Below, piece after piece: positions 11,988 to 21,333 of a DNA stretch of 64,000 nt. Under the pieces are notes generated by a model. The model did no database searches. It was not told the origin of the DNA and saw nothing but the letters and a program-made list of their open reading frames with translations. The stretch comes from Neptunomonas japonica JAMM 1380 (GTDB lineage: Bacteria > Pseudomonadota > Gammaproteobacteria > Pseudomonadales > Balneatricaceae): positions 3,358,501-3,422,500 of the forward strand of contig NZ_AP014546.1 of the NCBI RefSeq assembly GCF_016592555.1, in the 5' to 3' direction. A program made the position numbers and the translations under genes. Numbering within the stretch: position 1 is the stretch's first letter; every line of letters begins with the position of its first letter.

Positions 11988-12890
11988 TTATCTCTGTGAT
12001 TGAAGCTTGCTTAGATCCATTTTCTTCGCAACTTGAATAAATGCCAACGCCGCTGGGGAAGCTCTCTTTTTACTATGAATAGCTAACCCTACATGCCTAA
12101 AAGCAGGTGGAGATAATGGTTTTACTAAATATGCTTGCTCCGCCTTTAACTGCTCACCCTCGGGCAAAGCAAGTTCGGCTAATATAGTGACGCCCTCACC
12201 TCTGCCCACCAACGCGAGAGTACTCATCACTTGGGCACTGCGAAAATGTACATTGGGAAGTAGATTTTTGGCATGAAACAAGGATGTGACAATTTCTGCT
12301 GAGCCCGCCTCTGTCATAATAAACGGATCACTACATAATTCACCTAAGCGAATGCTCACCTGTCTTGCTAACAAATGCTTTGGAGGCAGTAACGCCACCA
12401 TCTGATCTTTTACAAGCTCATATGTTTCAAAGCGCTCTTCAGGCAAAACAACGAAACCGATATCAATACGTCTATCAAGAATCCATTGTTTTACGTCCTG
12501 GTCAGGCCCTTCATCAATATGCACTTCTATCATTGGGTATTGACGACGATATTCATGGAGTAACGCGGGCAACAACCTTAAAGAGGAGCTCGGCCCAAAA
12601 GAACCAATACGCAATGTTCCTGTTTTTAAACCCTGCGCATCTGCTGCCTCTTGACGGATAGTTTCGTATAAACCCATCATTTCTCGCGCACGCAGCAATA
12701 ATCGAGCGCCTACTTCAGTCAACTCAGCATCCGCTTTTAAACGTATGAATAGCTGTACACCTAGTTCTTTTTCAAGCGAACGAATTGCATGAGACACTGC
12801 AGACTGACTTATACCAAGATGCAATGCGGCCGCTGTAAACCCACGATAATCAGCAACCATCACAAACGCTTCTAACTGGTTATTAGTCAT
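11988..12890 (-). CDS. LysR-family transcriptional regulator
   Basis: The N-terminal winged helix-turn-helix (residues 1-60, with A-A-L-H-L-G-I-S-Q-S-A-V-S-H-A-I-R-S-L-E) is followed by a LysR substrate-binding domain (about 88-292, beginning G-T-L-R-I-G-S-F-G-P). The length (300) is standard. It is divergent from an EamA-type transporter with 74 bp between starts, the usual layout in which a LysR protein controls the neighbouring transporter. The effector cannot be told from sequence. It lies upstream of norC on the same strand, but norC has its own promoter. Confidence 0.93.
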   Translation of the reverse strand: MTNNQLEAFVMVADYRGFTAAALHLGISQSAVSHAIRSLEKELGVQLFIRLKADAELTEVGARLLLRAREMMGLYETIRQEAADAQGLKTGTLRIGSFGPSSSLRLLPALLHEYRRQYPMIEVHIDEGPDQDVKQWILDRRIDIGFVVLPEERFETYELVKDQMVALLPPKHLLARQVSIRLGELCSDPFIMTEAGSAEIVTSLFHAKNLLPNVHFRSAQVMSTLALVGRGEGVTILAELALPEGEQLKAEQAYLVKPLSPPAFRHVGLAIHSKKRASPAALAFIQVAKKMDLSKLQSQR

Positions 12891-12964
12891 GAGTAATCGC
12901 TCATTTTACTATGAAATCACATGAAGTAGATTATGCAGCTTATTTCATCTCAGGATACTTTTCC

Positions 12965-13888
12965 ATGTCAACAGCTCTATCAGCCGAGCTAACAACGCCG
13001 CCATTAATAGGTATTTATCTGAAGCTAACAGCCGTCGCTTTTGTATGGGGAGGTACATTTGTTGCTGGGCACTCTTTGATGCAAACACTACCACCTATTA
13101 CTGCTGCTACAGCAAGATTTTTTGTAGCTGTTATATTACTTATCGCTTGGGCTTACAAAACAGAAGGCGGGCTACCTAAGCTAACGGCTCAACAACTATT
13201 AGTGACTTTCTGCTTAGGTGCTACCGGTGTATTTCTCTACAACTTATGCTTTTTTGCAGCACTCTCAACACTTCCTGCAGGGCGAACAGCCTTACTTGTT
13301 TCACTTAATCCAATTACCACCGCATTAATTCTCGGCCTCCTATTTGGTGAACGTCTAGGAATAACTCGCTGGCTGGGAATCACACTCGCTTTCATAGGAG
13401 CCGCTATTATTGTCACTCAAGGAGACCTTTCTGGCGCAGCGCATGACTTGTCGAGCGCCTTTGGCCAAGGAGAGATTTATATGTTGTGTGCTGTCATGAG
13501 TTGGGCAACATATACCATCATTGGTCGTTACGCCCTTAAAGGCCTTAGCGCTCTTGTAGCGACTACGTATGCGGCTCTCTGGGGATTACTTCTGCTAACT
13601 GCTGCGATGCTATTTAACCCTCCTCAAATAAATTTCGCTCAACTCTCTTGGCTATCTATTGGGGCGATCATTTATTTGGGAGCATTTGGCACTGTCATCT
13701 GTTTTGTCTGGTATTACCAAGGCGTCAAAGCCATTGGTGCTTCAAGAACAGTAGTCTTTACCAATCTAGTGCCCGTTTTTGGTGTGTTACTGGCCATGTT
13801 GCTATTAGGCGAGCCAATATTAATATCTATGTTACTAGGGGGGGCATTGGTGATTGGCGGCGTTACGCTCACCAATCGGTCGCCATAA
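12965..13888 (+). CDS. EamA/DMT-family inner-membrane transporter
   Basis: About ten membrane segments form two EamA repeats (about residues 13-145 and 170-305), the architecture of drug/metabolite exporters such as RhtA and YdcZ-type proteins. Typical motifs are F-V-W-G-G-T-F-V-A-G-H near the start and the L-F-G-E-R-L-G / L-L-G-E-P-I ends of each repeat. I use the ATG at 12965, preceded by AGGA at nine bases; an upstream in-frame start at 12911 would add 18 unrelated residues and crowd the promoter. Substrate is unknown. The divergent LysR gene is its likely regulator. Confidence 0.9.
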   Translation: MSTALSAELTTPPLIGIYLKLTAVAFVWGGTFVAGHSLMQTLPPITAATARFFVAVILLIAWAYKTEGGLPKLTAQQLLVTFCLGATGVFLYNLCFFAALSTLPAGRTALLVSLNPITTALILGLLFGERLGITRWLGITLAFIGAAIIVTQGDLSGAAHDLSSAFGQGEIYMLCAVMSWATYTIIGRYALKGLSALVATTYAALWGLLLLTAAMLFNPPQINFAQLSWLSIGAIIYLGAFGTVICFVWYYQGVKAIGASRTVVFTNLVPVFGVLLAMLLLGEPILISMLLGGALVIGGVTLTNRSP

Positions 13889-13922
13889 ATGGATACATGG
13901 CTACCAAGAACACTCAATACTT

Positions 13923-14162
13923 TTATAACAATAAAAGTGCTATCAAAAGAACAAGTACTGGTGAATAAAGCATCAAGCCTCGCTGAATCAGGTGCTTCAC
14001 ACCAGCTAACTCCATAAATCCTGCAACAATCAGCAAGCCCTTTATGGCGGATATCATTAATACCAACATGATAACTTCTGAACTTGGCTGTACTTCACCT
14101 AACATAAACATAGTTAAGGTCAGGAGAATTAATATCAACCAGATCGTGAAAGGATGTTTCAT
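13923..14162 (-). CDS. norF: small cytochrome oxidase subunit IV-like protein, NorF-like
   Basis: A 79-residue protein with three hydrophobic segments, of the prokaryotic cytochrome c oxidase subunit IV type. It directly follows a NorE-type subunit III protein, and that pair is the norEF arrangement of denitrifiers, where NorE and NorF support full NO reductase activity. The ATG at 14162 overlaps the norE stop (TGATG), so translation is coupled. A longer frame open to 14201 reads backwards into norE and is not needed. Assignment rests mainly on context, because sequence identity in this small family is low. Confidence 0.75.
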   Translation of the reverse strand: MKHPFTIWLILILLTLTMFMLGEVQPSSEVIMLVLMISAIKGLLIVAGFMELAGVKHLIQRGLMLYSPVLVLLIALLLL

Positions 14163-14773
14163 CAGTGAATCACATAAATCAGTGGAAAAAGGATAACCCA
14201 AACTAGATCAACCATATGCCAGTAACACGCACCACTTTCCAAACCGCTCATGTTCTCTGGTGAATATGCGCCACGCCATAAACGTACCGACATAAATGCC
14301 AAAATCACGATACCCAAAACAACATGCAACAAGTGAAAACCTGTTAACAAAAAGTACCCTGTATAGAAATGGTTGGTATCAAGGTCGTAACCTTGCTGTG
14401 CTAACTGCTGGTATTCCCATAATTTAACGACAATATAAATGGAGCCTACAGGAATACTTAGCAATAACCACCACAGCGCACTAGCTTGGCGTTGGCGAAT
14501 GACATGCACAGCCTGAGCAACACACGCACTCGACGTGAGTAGCGCTAGCGTATTCAGCAAACCAGCTTGAGGGTGTAGTGTTTGCTGCCCTGCTAGAAAA
14601 AGATCTGCATTACTGCTTCGCATATAGCTAAACAATAGAAACAACAGTGCAAATACAGAAAGCTCAGCAATGATAAAAATCCACATCGCTAGGTCGCCGG
14701 GCATATACGGGCCACGAACGTTATCTAATGGCGCGTTCACTGGCACAACAGAGTCTGAAGGAAGTAAGGACAT
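14162..14773 (-). CDS. norE: cytochrome c oxidase subunit III-like protein NorE
   Basis: The 203-residue membrane protein has about five helices and subunit III features: G-D-L-A-M-W-I-F-I-I-A-E-L near residue 27, Y-F-L-L-T-G-F-H-L-L-H-V near 142 and Y-W-H-M-V-D-L-V-W near 186. Stand-alone short subunit III proteins beside nor genes are NorE. No cytochrome oxidase subunit I or II gene is near, which argues against an oxidase operon. The ATG overlaps the orn stop (TAATG) and the stop overlaps the norF start. It is therefore transcribed with orn, separately from norCBQD 3 kb away. Confidence 0.85.
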   Translation of the reverse strand: MSLLPSDSVVPVNAPLDNVRGPYMPGDLAMWIFIIAELSVFALLFLLFSYMRSSNADLFLAGQQTLHPQAGLLNTLALLTSSACVAQAVHVIRQRQASALWWLLLSIPVGSIYIVVKLWEYQQLAQQGYDLDTNHFYTGYFLLTGFHLLHVVLGIVILAFMSVRLWRGAYSPENMSGLESGACYWHMVDLVWVILFPLIYVIH

Positions 14774-15315
14774 TATTCTTTAAAAAAGTTAGCTCTATAG
14801 TGTTGTAGTTCGGCAATTGAATCACGGATATCATCCATGGCCAAGTGCGACCCTTGTTTAGTGAAATGGCTTAATAATTCGGGTTTCCAACGACGCGCTA
14901 ACTCTTTTATGGTACTGACATCTAAGTTGCGATAATGGAAGTAATTTTCCAGTTCAGGCATATAACGGTTTAAAAAACGTCTGTCTTGACCAATACTGTT
15001 ACCGCAAATCGGAGATGCACCTTTATCCACATACTCAGCAATAAAAGCGATGGTTTGTTGCTCAGCTTCACGCTCACTAACATTGCTTTGGTGTACTCGC
15101 TGAGTCAAACCAGATTTACCATGCTGCTTAACGCACCACTCATTCATATTATCCATTACCGCTTCCGGCTGATGAATAACCAACGAAGGCCCCTCAGCCA
15201 GAACATTTAGATTAGCATCCGTCACAATCGTTGCTATCTCGATAATATAATCAGTATCAGGATCCAAACCGGTCATTTCCAGATCGATCCAGATGAGATT
15301 ATCTTTACGCGACAT
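14773..15315 (-). CDS. orn: oligoribonuclease
   Basis: Orn is the essential DEDDh 3'-5' exonuclease that degrades 2-5 nt RNAs and linear pGpG. The catalytic blocks are seen: [10 protein letters not shown] at the N-terminus, [10 protein letters not shown] in the middle and the [10 protein letters not shown] block with the catalytic His and Asp near residue 157. The length (180) is standard. Divergence from rsgA is the conserved gammaproteobacterial arrangement. What is unusual is that its stop overlaps norE, making it head of an orn-norE-norF transcript. Confidence 0.97.
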   Translation of the reverse strand: MSRKDNLIWIDLEMTGLDPDTDYIIEIATIVTDANLNVLAEGPSLVIHQPEAVMDNMNEWCVKQHGKSGLTQRVHQSNVSEREAEQQTIAFIAEYVDKGASPICGNSIGQDRRFLNRYMPELENYFHYRNLDVSTIKELARRWKPELLSHFTKQGSHLAMDDIRDSIAELQHYRANFFKE

Positions 15316-15422
15316 ATATATTCCTCTTAATTAAATTGATAGCACTCTATAATGGTTCACAATTCAGAATACCTTACCACGAAGCACTATATTTCGGTGA
15401 GATGACTAGGTAGTTATTTTTA

Positions 15423-16448
15423 ATGGCAAAACGTAAAGTTAATCGCCGTCAGGCATGGCGTATAGAAAAAGTACAACAAGAACGTGCCGACCGTGCAGCA
15501 CGGAAAGACAGCAAGGTAGAAAAACAACTAGAAGGGGGGGATCTGGGCCCAGAAGAAGAAGGGCTGATTATTTCCCACTTCGGTAAACAGGTTGATGTAG
15601 AAGCTCGTGATGGCGATAAAGCCGGCCAGATCTATCGCTGTCACCTACGGACCCACTTAGGCCAACTCGTCACAGGTGATAGAGTTGTCTGGAGAGCAGG
15701 GCTTGAACACGGCGTTGTTGTTGCCGCCCTCCCCCGTAGCAGTGAACTAATTCGCCCGACCAACCACGGAGAACTTAAACCTGTAGCGGCTAATATCGAT
15801 CGACTTATTATCACTTTTGCGGTGGAACCAACACCCTTCGCTAACCTGATCGACCGCTATTTAGTTGCTGCTGAGCTCAGTGAGATAGAACCCGTTTTGT
15901 TATTAAACAAAGCTGATTTAATTACTGATGAAAATAAACAGGAAATGGATGATCTCTTAGCTAGGTACCGTAAAATTGGTTACAGGGTACTCATGGCGTC
16001 TACAACGCTTGAGCAAGGACTCGATCCCTTACTCGCCGAACTAGATGGGAAAACCAGCGTATTTGTTGGCCAATCAGGGGTAGGAAAATCATCTTTAATT
16101 AATGTATTACTACCAGGTGTCGACATAAAGGTAGGTGAATTGTCAGAACTATCCCGTAAAGGAAAGCATACGACAACCACAGCACGCTTATTCCACTTCC
16201 CTAAAGGGGGGGACCTTATTGATTCTCCTGGAATAAGAGAGTTTGCACTGTGGCACATTAAGCCCGAAAAACTGCTCGATGGCTTTGTCGAGTTTCGTCC
16301 TTTCATAGGGCACTGCAAATTCAGAGACTGTAAACATGACCAAGAGCCGGGATGCGCTATACTGGGAGCTATTGAGAACGGTGACGTCAGTGCTAGCCGT
16401 ATGGAAAGTTACCAACGTATTTTAGGGTCGCTGTTGGAGCAGGGGTAA
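15423..16448 (+). CDS. rsgA: small ribosomal subunit biogenesis GTPase RsgA
   Basis: RsgA is the circularly permuted GTPase that helps the 30S subunit mature. The order of G motifs is permuted as expected: N-K-A-D near residue 163, then [10 protein letters not shown] near 217 and D-S-P-G-I-R near 265. An OB domain precedes it (about 40-115). A zinc-knuckle C-K-F-R-D-C-K-H...C follows near 300. The N-terminus is basic. The length (341) is normal. It diverges from orn and is followed at a distance by psd, as in E. coli, with two extra genes inserted here. Confidence 0.97.
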   Translation: MAKRKVNRRQAWRIEKVQQERADRAARKDSKVEKQLEGGDLGPEEEGLIISHFGKQVDVEARDGDKAGQIYRCHLRTHLGQLVTGDRVVWRAGLEHGVVVAALPRSSELIRPTNHGELKPVAANIDRLIITFAVEPTPFANLIDRYLVAAELSEIEPVLLLNKADLITDENKQEMDDLLARYRKIGYRVLMASTTLEQGLDPLLAELDGKTSVFVGQSGVGKSSLINVLLPGVDIKVGELSELSRKGKHTTTTARLFHFPKGGDLIDSPGIREFALWHIKPEKLLDGFVEFRPFIGHCKFRDCKHDQEPGCAILGAIENGDVSASRMESYQRILGSLLEQG

Positions 16449-16514
16449 ATGCTGCCGATCTTGAAGCATCATTTTAAGTAGCACTATATTTAAGTACCAA
16501 CAAAGAGAGTTGTA

Positions 16515-18173
16515 ATGGAAGAGCAGGCACAGATTCAGGAAACTGAAGAAGGGAGCAATATCCTCTATGGCGTTGATGCTTGGGTAGACTACCTCAAAGA
16601 CAAACCCTTCCCTGTGCGTGCCAGCAGCCTCAAACGCTTAAAAATACTGCTTAGCAAAGATTCGACCATGATCAGCCATCTAACAGCACTGGTGCGATCT
16701 GACCCTGTATTATGCCTACATGTGGTAAGGGCTGCTGAAAAAAAACATGCGGCAAAAGGCTCTCATGTAACCAGTATCGAACATGCTGTTTCCTCTCTTG
16801 GTATGGATCCTTTAACTCAACTAGCCAAAACTCTCCAGCCGGTTAAACTGAACCCGTCAAGTGTGCAGCAAAAGCAATATTTACGTACCGTCGCTAACAG
16901 CCACCATGCAGCAGTGCAAGCACGTACTTGGCAACAAATGAAGCAACTTCCGTTTACCGAAGAGGTCTATCTAGCCTCTCTATTTTATAGCATCGGCTTG
17001 TGGGCTTTATGGCTAAATGCCCCGCTACACATGCACAAAGTACGTGTGAAAATATGGGAAGAGAATATTGATCCAACCTTAGCCGAGCACGATATTTTGG
17101 GTTGCACCATGCAGCAGATATCCATGGGTTTATCTGAACACTGGGGGTTTTCTGAGCTTACATTACAAGCACAAGACCCAGATACCTCACCCTCTAAAGG
17201 CCTACTGAACAAGCTACATCAAAGAGCCTTAAGTGACCCACGCCTTAGCGAAGAAGAGCTGCGTGAGCTTAACCACTTGACGCAAGAACGTCACTTTCCA
17301 ATAAAGCTCGCTAACTGGCTTTCCTTAATCGTTAGTCGGGGCTGGCGCACGACTCGTAATATCAAAACAACAGATATCATAAGCGATTACCTTGGCTTAG
17401 ATACTGATAAAACGTTGGCACTGCTACATACCTTGTGTGCAGAAGCATCAAGAGAGTACCACGCACCAGGAACACTTGCCCCTGCCGCTGAAATGTTGAT
17501 GATTTCATCGTCATACCCAAACAACTACAAACTGGGTAAACGTGAACTTGAACTTCTTACACCTAAGTACCCAATACCTGAAAAGCCAAAGCCAAAACCT
17601 AAAAAGAAAAAAACACCAACCCTAGCAAAACCTAAAGAACAAGTACTCACACACATACCTGAGACATTGCTGGATGAAGTTATCTACAAGCAAATTGTTG
17701 AACGCTTTGTGAAGGACTACCACTTGTATACAAAGCCTGCACATATTATTCAAGGGCTGATGCAAGGTTTGGTGCAAGGCTTAGGTTTACAACGTATCGC
17801 ACTCAACTTAGTGAATACTAAAAGTCATAAAATGAAAGCCGCACAAGTTGTTGGTATAGAGAAAGATCATCCTTTTGCTAGCTACCAAATAGATTTGCAA
17901 ATCCCGAGTATCTTTAAAAAGCTATGTGACAAACCTGCATGTACCTGGATCACAAACGAAAACAAACAACAATATACAAAGTTAATGCCAGATGCCTATA
18001 GCAGCCAACTTCCTGAAAATGATTGTCTAATGATGTCAATTTTCCGTGACAAGGTGCCCGTCGCCATTATATATGCTGATGCAGGTGAAACCGGTTTACC
18101 CTTTACTGCCTTTCATCATCAACGCTTTCGTTACCTATGCTCTGCGGCAACACTGGCATTAAAACGCATGTAA
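16515..18173 (+). CDS. HDOD-domain signalling protein
   Basis: Residues about 20-250 form an HDOD domain: S-S-L-K-R-L-K, a long helical core with S-D-P-V-L-C-L-H-V-V-R-A and S-L-F-Y-S-I-G-L-W-A-L-W. HDOD proteins are degenerate HD domains without metal catalysis and usually act in signalling or cell-cycle control. A basic proline/lysine-rich linker sits near 355-372. The C-terminal part (about 390-552) looks like a GAF-type sensor (G-L-G-L-Q-R-I-A-L-N-L-V-N). The HDOD-plus-GAF-like layout is seen in marine gammaproteobacteria next to rsgA. Function is unknown. Confidence 0.82.
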   Translation: MEEQAQIQETEEGSNILYGVDAWVDYLKDKPFPVRASSLKRLKILLSKDSTMISHLTALVRSDPVLCLHVVRAAEKKHAAKGSHVTSIEHAVSSLGMDPLTQLAKTLQPVKLNPSSVQQKQYLRTVANSHHAAVQARTWQQMKQLPFTEEVYLASLFYSIGLWALWLNAPLHMHKVRVKIWEENIDPTLAEHDILGCTMQQISMGLSEHWGFSELTLQAQDPDTSPSKGLLNKLHQRALSDPRLSEEELRELNHLTQERHFPIKLANWLSLIVSRGWRTTRNIKTTDIISDYLGLDTDKTLALLHTLCAEASREYHAPGTLAPAAEMLMISSSYPNNYKLGKRELELLTPKYPIPEKPKPKPKKKKTPTLAKPKEQVLTHIPETLLDEVIYKQIVERFVKDYHLYTKPAHIIQGLMQGLVQGLGLQRIALNLVNTKSHKMKAAQVVGIEKDHPFASYQIDLQIPSIFKKLCDKPACTWITNENKQQYTKLMPDAYSSQLPENDCLMMSIFRDKVPVAIIYADAGETGLPFTAFHHQRFRYLCSAATLALKRM

Positions 18174-18247
18174 AAGAAGCTTTTCAGATTGAGCCATCAC
18201 TCACAAATCGTTATGATCGATTTCCGGCATTCATGTGAGAGACAAAC

Positions 18248-19060
18248 ATGCTTCTCCCTCTGGTTATTAATCCAACCCAGCTTTTTTCCGTTATTAGCGA
18301 AGAAGATCTGATTATTCTTGATCTTTCTTCGCCAGATAACTACACGCAACAACACATCTGCGGTGCTATTTGGGCTGATGCTAACCGCTTGTTATGCGGT
18401 ACAGCACCTGTTGCCAACAAACTGCCTAATAACCAACAGCTATCCCAACTTTTTTCTGATATTGGTATCACACCCGATAGCCATGTCGCTGTATATGATG
18501 ATCAAAATGGAGCGTTAGCTGGGCGCTTTATCTGGACAATGCACTGTGTGGGACTAAAAAATGCCTCGTTTCTCAATGGGCACTTACCTGCATGGACTGA
18601 TGCGGGCTATCTAACAGAACAAACCCACAATACGCCTACCCCCTCTACACTGGCAGTATCAGCTTCTGGCGAGCTTATTGCTGATAAAGACTATTTATTA
18701 GCGCATATAAAGACGAGCGACATCTCCATTTGGGATGCAAGGTCACATGCGGAATATACCGGAGAGAGAGTTGTTAACGCCGTTAAAGGGGGGCATATCC
18801 CTGGTGCGCACTGGTTAGAGTGGACCGACACATTAGCGCAGCAACAGCCTCCATTATTAGCTTCTCCCGAAGTACTAATGAAAATGATCACAACCGCAGG
18901 TATTAACCCTGAAAAAACAGTTATCACTCATTGCCAAACTCACCGCCGCTCAGGCCTCACCTACATTGCTGCGCTCCATGCCGGGCTTAGTAAGGTGAAA
19001 TGCTATGACGGCTCTTGGTTTGAATGGGGAAATGCACAAGACACGCCCGTCGAAACATAA
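18248..19060 (+). CDS. sulfurtransferase with two rhodanese domains
   Basis: Two tandem rhodanese domains span about residues 8-130 and 150-265. The second carries the likely persulfide cysteine in H-C-Q-T-H-R-R-S-G, while the equivalent loop of the first lacks a cysteine, the usual active/inactive arrangement of thiosulfate or 3-mercaptopyruvate sulfurtransferases. The loop C-Q-T-H-R-R differs from the C-R-x-G-x-R of rhodanese and C-G-S-G-V-T of SseA, so the natural sulfur donor is unclear. It ends 32 bp before the psd start; the pair is probably cotranscribed. Confidence 0.87.
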   Translation: MLLPLVINPTQLFSVISEEDLIILDLSSPDNYTQQHICGAIWADANRLLCGTAPVANKLPNNQQLSQLFSDIGITPDSHVAVYDDQNGALAGRFIWTMHCVGLKNASFLNGHLPAWTDAGYLTEQTHNTPTPSTLAVSASGELIADKDYLLAHIKTSDISIWDARSHAEYTGERVVNAVKGGHIPGAHWLEWTDTLAQQQPPLLASPEVLMKMITTAGINPEKTVITHCQTHRRSGLTYIAALHAGLSKVKCYDGSWFEWGNAQDTPVET

Positions 19061-19092
19061 ATACATACTTTCGTTACTTTTTGGAGTTTTTG

Positions 19093-19950
19093 GTGAAGCA
19101 GCAACTTTTTATTCTTTTTCAACACGTGGTTCCACAACACTTACTTTCTCGCTTGGCTGGCCGCCTTGCTGACTGCACAAACCCTTGGGTTAAAAATCGC
19201 TTTATCAGCTGGTTTGCGAAAAAGTATCGTATCAATATGACAGAAGCCTTAGTAGAAGAGCCAACAGCATACCCCTCTTTCAATGCCTTCTTTACCCGTG
19301 AATTAAAACCAGGAATCCGCGAGATCGATCAAGATGCTGCTGCCATTGTATCTCCGGCAGATGGTGCTATCAGCCAAATGGGCGCCATTGAACACGGTAG
19401 AATTTTTCAAGCAAAAGGACGAGGTTATGGCCTAACAACATTACTAGGCGGCTATGAAGAACTCGCTACCCCCTTTAAAAACGGTTATTTTGCCACCATA
19501 TACCTATCACCAAGAGACTACCACCGAGTACATATGCCATGTAAAGGCACACTACGTGAAACCGTTTATGTACCCGGCGACCTATTCTCAGTAAACCAAA
19601 CAACCGCGGAAAATGTAGATCAGTTGTTCGCCCGTAATGAACGCCTAGTAGCTATATTTGATACAGAGGCCGGACCAATGGCGATGATATTAGTCGGCGC
19701 AATGATTGTCGCTGGTATCGAAACAGTATGGGATGGACAAGTAGCACCCGTATTAAGACAAACGGTGCGAACCCCCTACTCCTCTGAGCCTAAAGCCCCT
19801 ATCACACTCGAAAAAGGTGAAGAGATGGGACGTTTCAAACTAGGCTCTACTGTTGTTTTATTATTTGGCCCTAATGCCATTGAATGGATAGATACATTAA
19901 AAGCTGAGTCTGCAGTAAAACTTGGCGAAAAGATGGCTACTCACCAATAG
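19093..19950 (+). CDS. psd: phosphatidylserine decarboxylase proenzyme
   Basis: Psd makes phosphatidylethanolamine at the inner membrane. It is a self-cleaving pyruvoyl enzyme; the L-G-S-T cleavage motif is at residues 250-253, with Ser252 the expected pyruvoyl precursor. Other family blocks are F-N-A-F-F-T-R-E-L, S-P-A-D-G and Y-L-S-P-R-D-Y-H-R-V-H-M-P. I place the start at the GTG at 19093, six bases after GGAG, giving 285 residues. An upstream ATG at 19024 lies inside the preceding gene and would add 23 unrelated residues. Confidence 0.95.
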   Translation: MKQQLFILFQHVVPQHLLSRLAGRLADCTNPWVKNRFISWFAKKYRINMTEALVEEPTAYPSFNAFFTRELKPGIREIDQDAAAIVSPADGAISQMGAIEHGRIFQAKGRGYGLTTLLGGYEELATPFKNGYFATIYLSPRDYHRVHMPCKGTLRETVYVPGDLFSVNQTTAENVDQLFARNERLVAIFDTEAGPMAMILVGAMIVAGIETVWDGQVAPVLRQTVRTPYSSEPKAPITLEKGEEMGRFKLGSTVVLLFGPNAIEWIDTLKAESAVKLGEKMATHQ

Positions 19951-19977
19951 CGCACCCGATTACACAGGATAGATACA

Positions 19978-21008
19978 ATGAGCCAATGGCAAACACTATT
20001 GCACACATATCAAGCCACACTTTCTGAGCAGGGCGACGAAGTAATCACGGTTGCAGAGCATGATAGTCAAACATGCATAGTCCCACTTGTTCATAACAAA
20101 GCCATCAGTATTTTAGGCCCCGAAGCAGAAAAATTTCTCCAAGGCCAGCTAAGCTGCGACATGAAAGATGTTAGTGATTTAGGAAGCCGCTTAGGCGCCC
20201 ACTGTAATATTAAAGGCGGCATGTTAGCGTTGTACCGCGTCATTTCTACAGAAGGTGGTTTCTGGCTACGCACGCATCAAGATATGCTAGAAGGCGGACT
20301 AAAAACCTTAAAAAGTACATCATGTTCTCTAAGGCTGAAGCCGAAGATCAAAGCGAGAGCATCATTGGATTTGGGCTTATAGGACCAGGCGCTAGTAGCT
20401 TAGTTGAGAAGCTATTCGATAAAGTGCCTTCTGAAACCGACAAAGCCATTCACGCCGGTAATATGATCGCCATCAAAGTACCTGGCGACCGTTACGAACT
20501 TTGGCTTCCCGCAGCAGAGGCAGAAGAAGCATTAACACAGCTCACACGTCTTGCTCCCCTGGGCACCACTCAAAAATGGGTTCTTGCAGAGATTCAGGCA
20601 GGCATTCCTGATTTGCGTAGCGCTACATTAGAAGCTTTCATCCCACAAATGACTAACCTACAGGCACTGAAAGGAGTTAGCTTTACAAAAGGATGCTACA
20701 CCGGTCAGGAGATAGTTACGCGCCTACAACATCGCGGAAAGCTAACCAAACCCATGTACCTCGCACAGGTAAAAACAGACAAATTACCCAACGCAGGTGA
20801 TCAGCTTCATAGTATTAATAAGAACAATGTTGGGCAGGTTGTTTTAGCCAGCTGGTCTGATGAAGGCGAAGCAACCTTATTAGCTGTTATCAATAAGGCG
20901 CAAGCTGATGAGCTCGCTATTCACCTTACCGACACTCTAGGTCCTGAATTGCAGCTACAACCCCTACCTTATAAGCTAGACCCCGAGCTATTCGAATCTA
21001 AGCGATAA
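19978..21008 (+). pseudogene. ygfZ: ygfZ/gcvT-like folate-binding protein interrupted by a -1 frameshift
   Basis: YgfZ is a tetrahydrofolate-binding protein that helps maintain some iron-sulfur enzymes. Two overlapping frames each encode half of it. The first (19978-20382) covers the N-terminal folate-binding part, including F-L-Q-G-Q-L-S-C-D; its last ~25 residues are out of frame. The second (open from 20322 to 21008) resumes the family sequence and holds the signature K-G-C-Y-T-G-Q-E. Adding one A to the five-A run at 20310-20314 would join them as L-K-T-L-K-K-Y-I-M-F-S-K-A-E-A-E. This could be a true null mutation, a sequencing error in a homopolymer, or slippage; the otherwise clean downstream frame favours a very recent change or an error. 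Confidence 0.88.
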
Positions 21009-21015
21009 AAAACAC

Positions 21016-21037
21016 AAGCCGCTTCTAGCGGCTTTTC
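21016..21037 (+). terminator. intrinsic terminator after ygfZ
   Basis: A 7-bp GC-rich stem (21016-21022 with 21028-21034) with a 5-base loop is followed by a short T run. It lies just 7 bases after the ygfZ stop and fits termination of the plus-strand psd/ygfZ transcript. Confidence 0.75.
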
Positions 21038-21333
21038 CCTTCCCCGCATTCACGATTTTTAAAACAAATAATAATTTAAACTTATCAAACATACCAAAGA
21101 CCAACGTTTAATTATTAATAATTGATATTTATCAATGACAAAAAAATAAACCTTATAAATTTCTTTAATTGCTAATTTAAATATAAGTAAATAACGAATA
21201 AGCCTGTATAAAAAAAGCATTATGCAATATTTACGGCTATAGTTTTTCTTATACACCATATTAGAAACATGATTTTTCTAATTAATAATTAAGCGTAAGG
21301 AATACGGAGCACCGATTTCATAAGGCCACTCTA
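21038..21333. other. AT-rich intergenic region
   Basis: This stretch is visibly richer in A and T than its flanks. A minus-strand open frame (21059-21259) is made mostly of Y, L, I and K and looks like chance in AT-rich DNA. The only clear motif is the FNR-type box at 21122-21135. Confidence 0.6.
21122..21135. promoter_or_regulatory. FNR-type box in AT-rich intergenic DNA
   Basis: TTGATATTTATCAA fits TTGAT-N4-ATCAA at all ten defined positions. No well-placed -10 element lies 41.5 bases away on either strand, and the surrounding DNA is AT-rich enough that a chance match is possible. Confidence 0.4.

Noticed and set aside
14162..14773. Cytochrome oxidase operon suggested by subunit III- and IV-like proteins
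   Set aside because: No subunit I or II gene is adjacent, and the short subunit III plus small partner fits NorE/NorF in a genome with norCBQD.
21059..21259. 66-codon minus-strand frame in AT-rich intergenic DNA
   Set aside because: Composition (Y, I, L, K) is that of random AT-rich DNA and there is no ribosome site.
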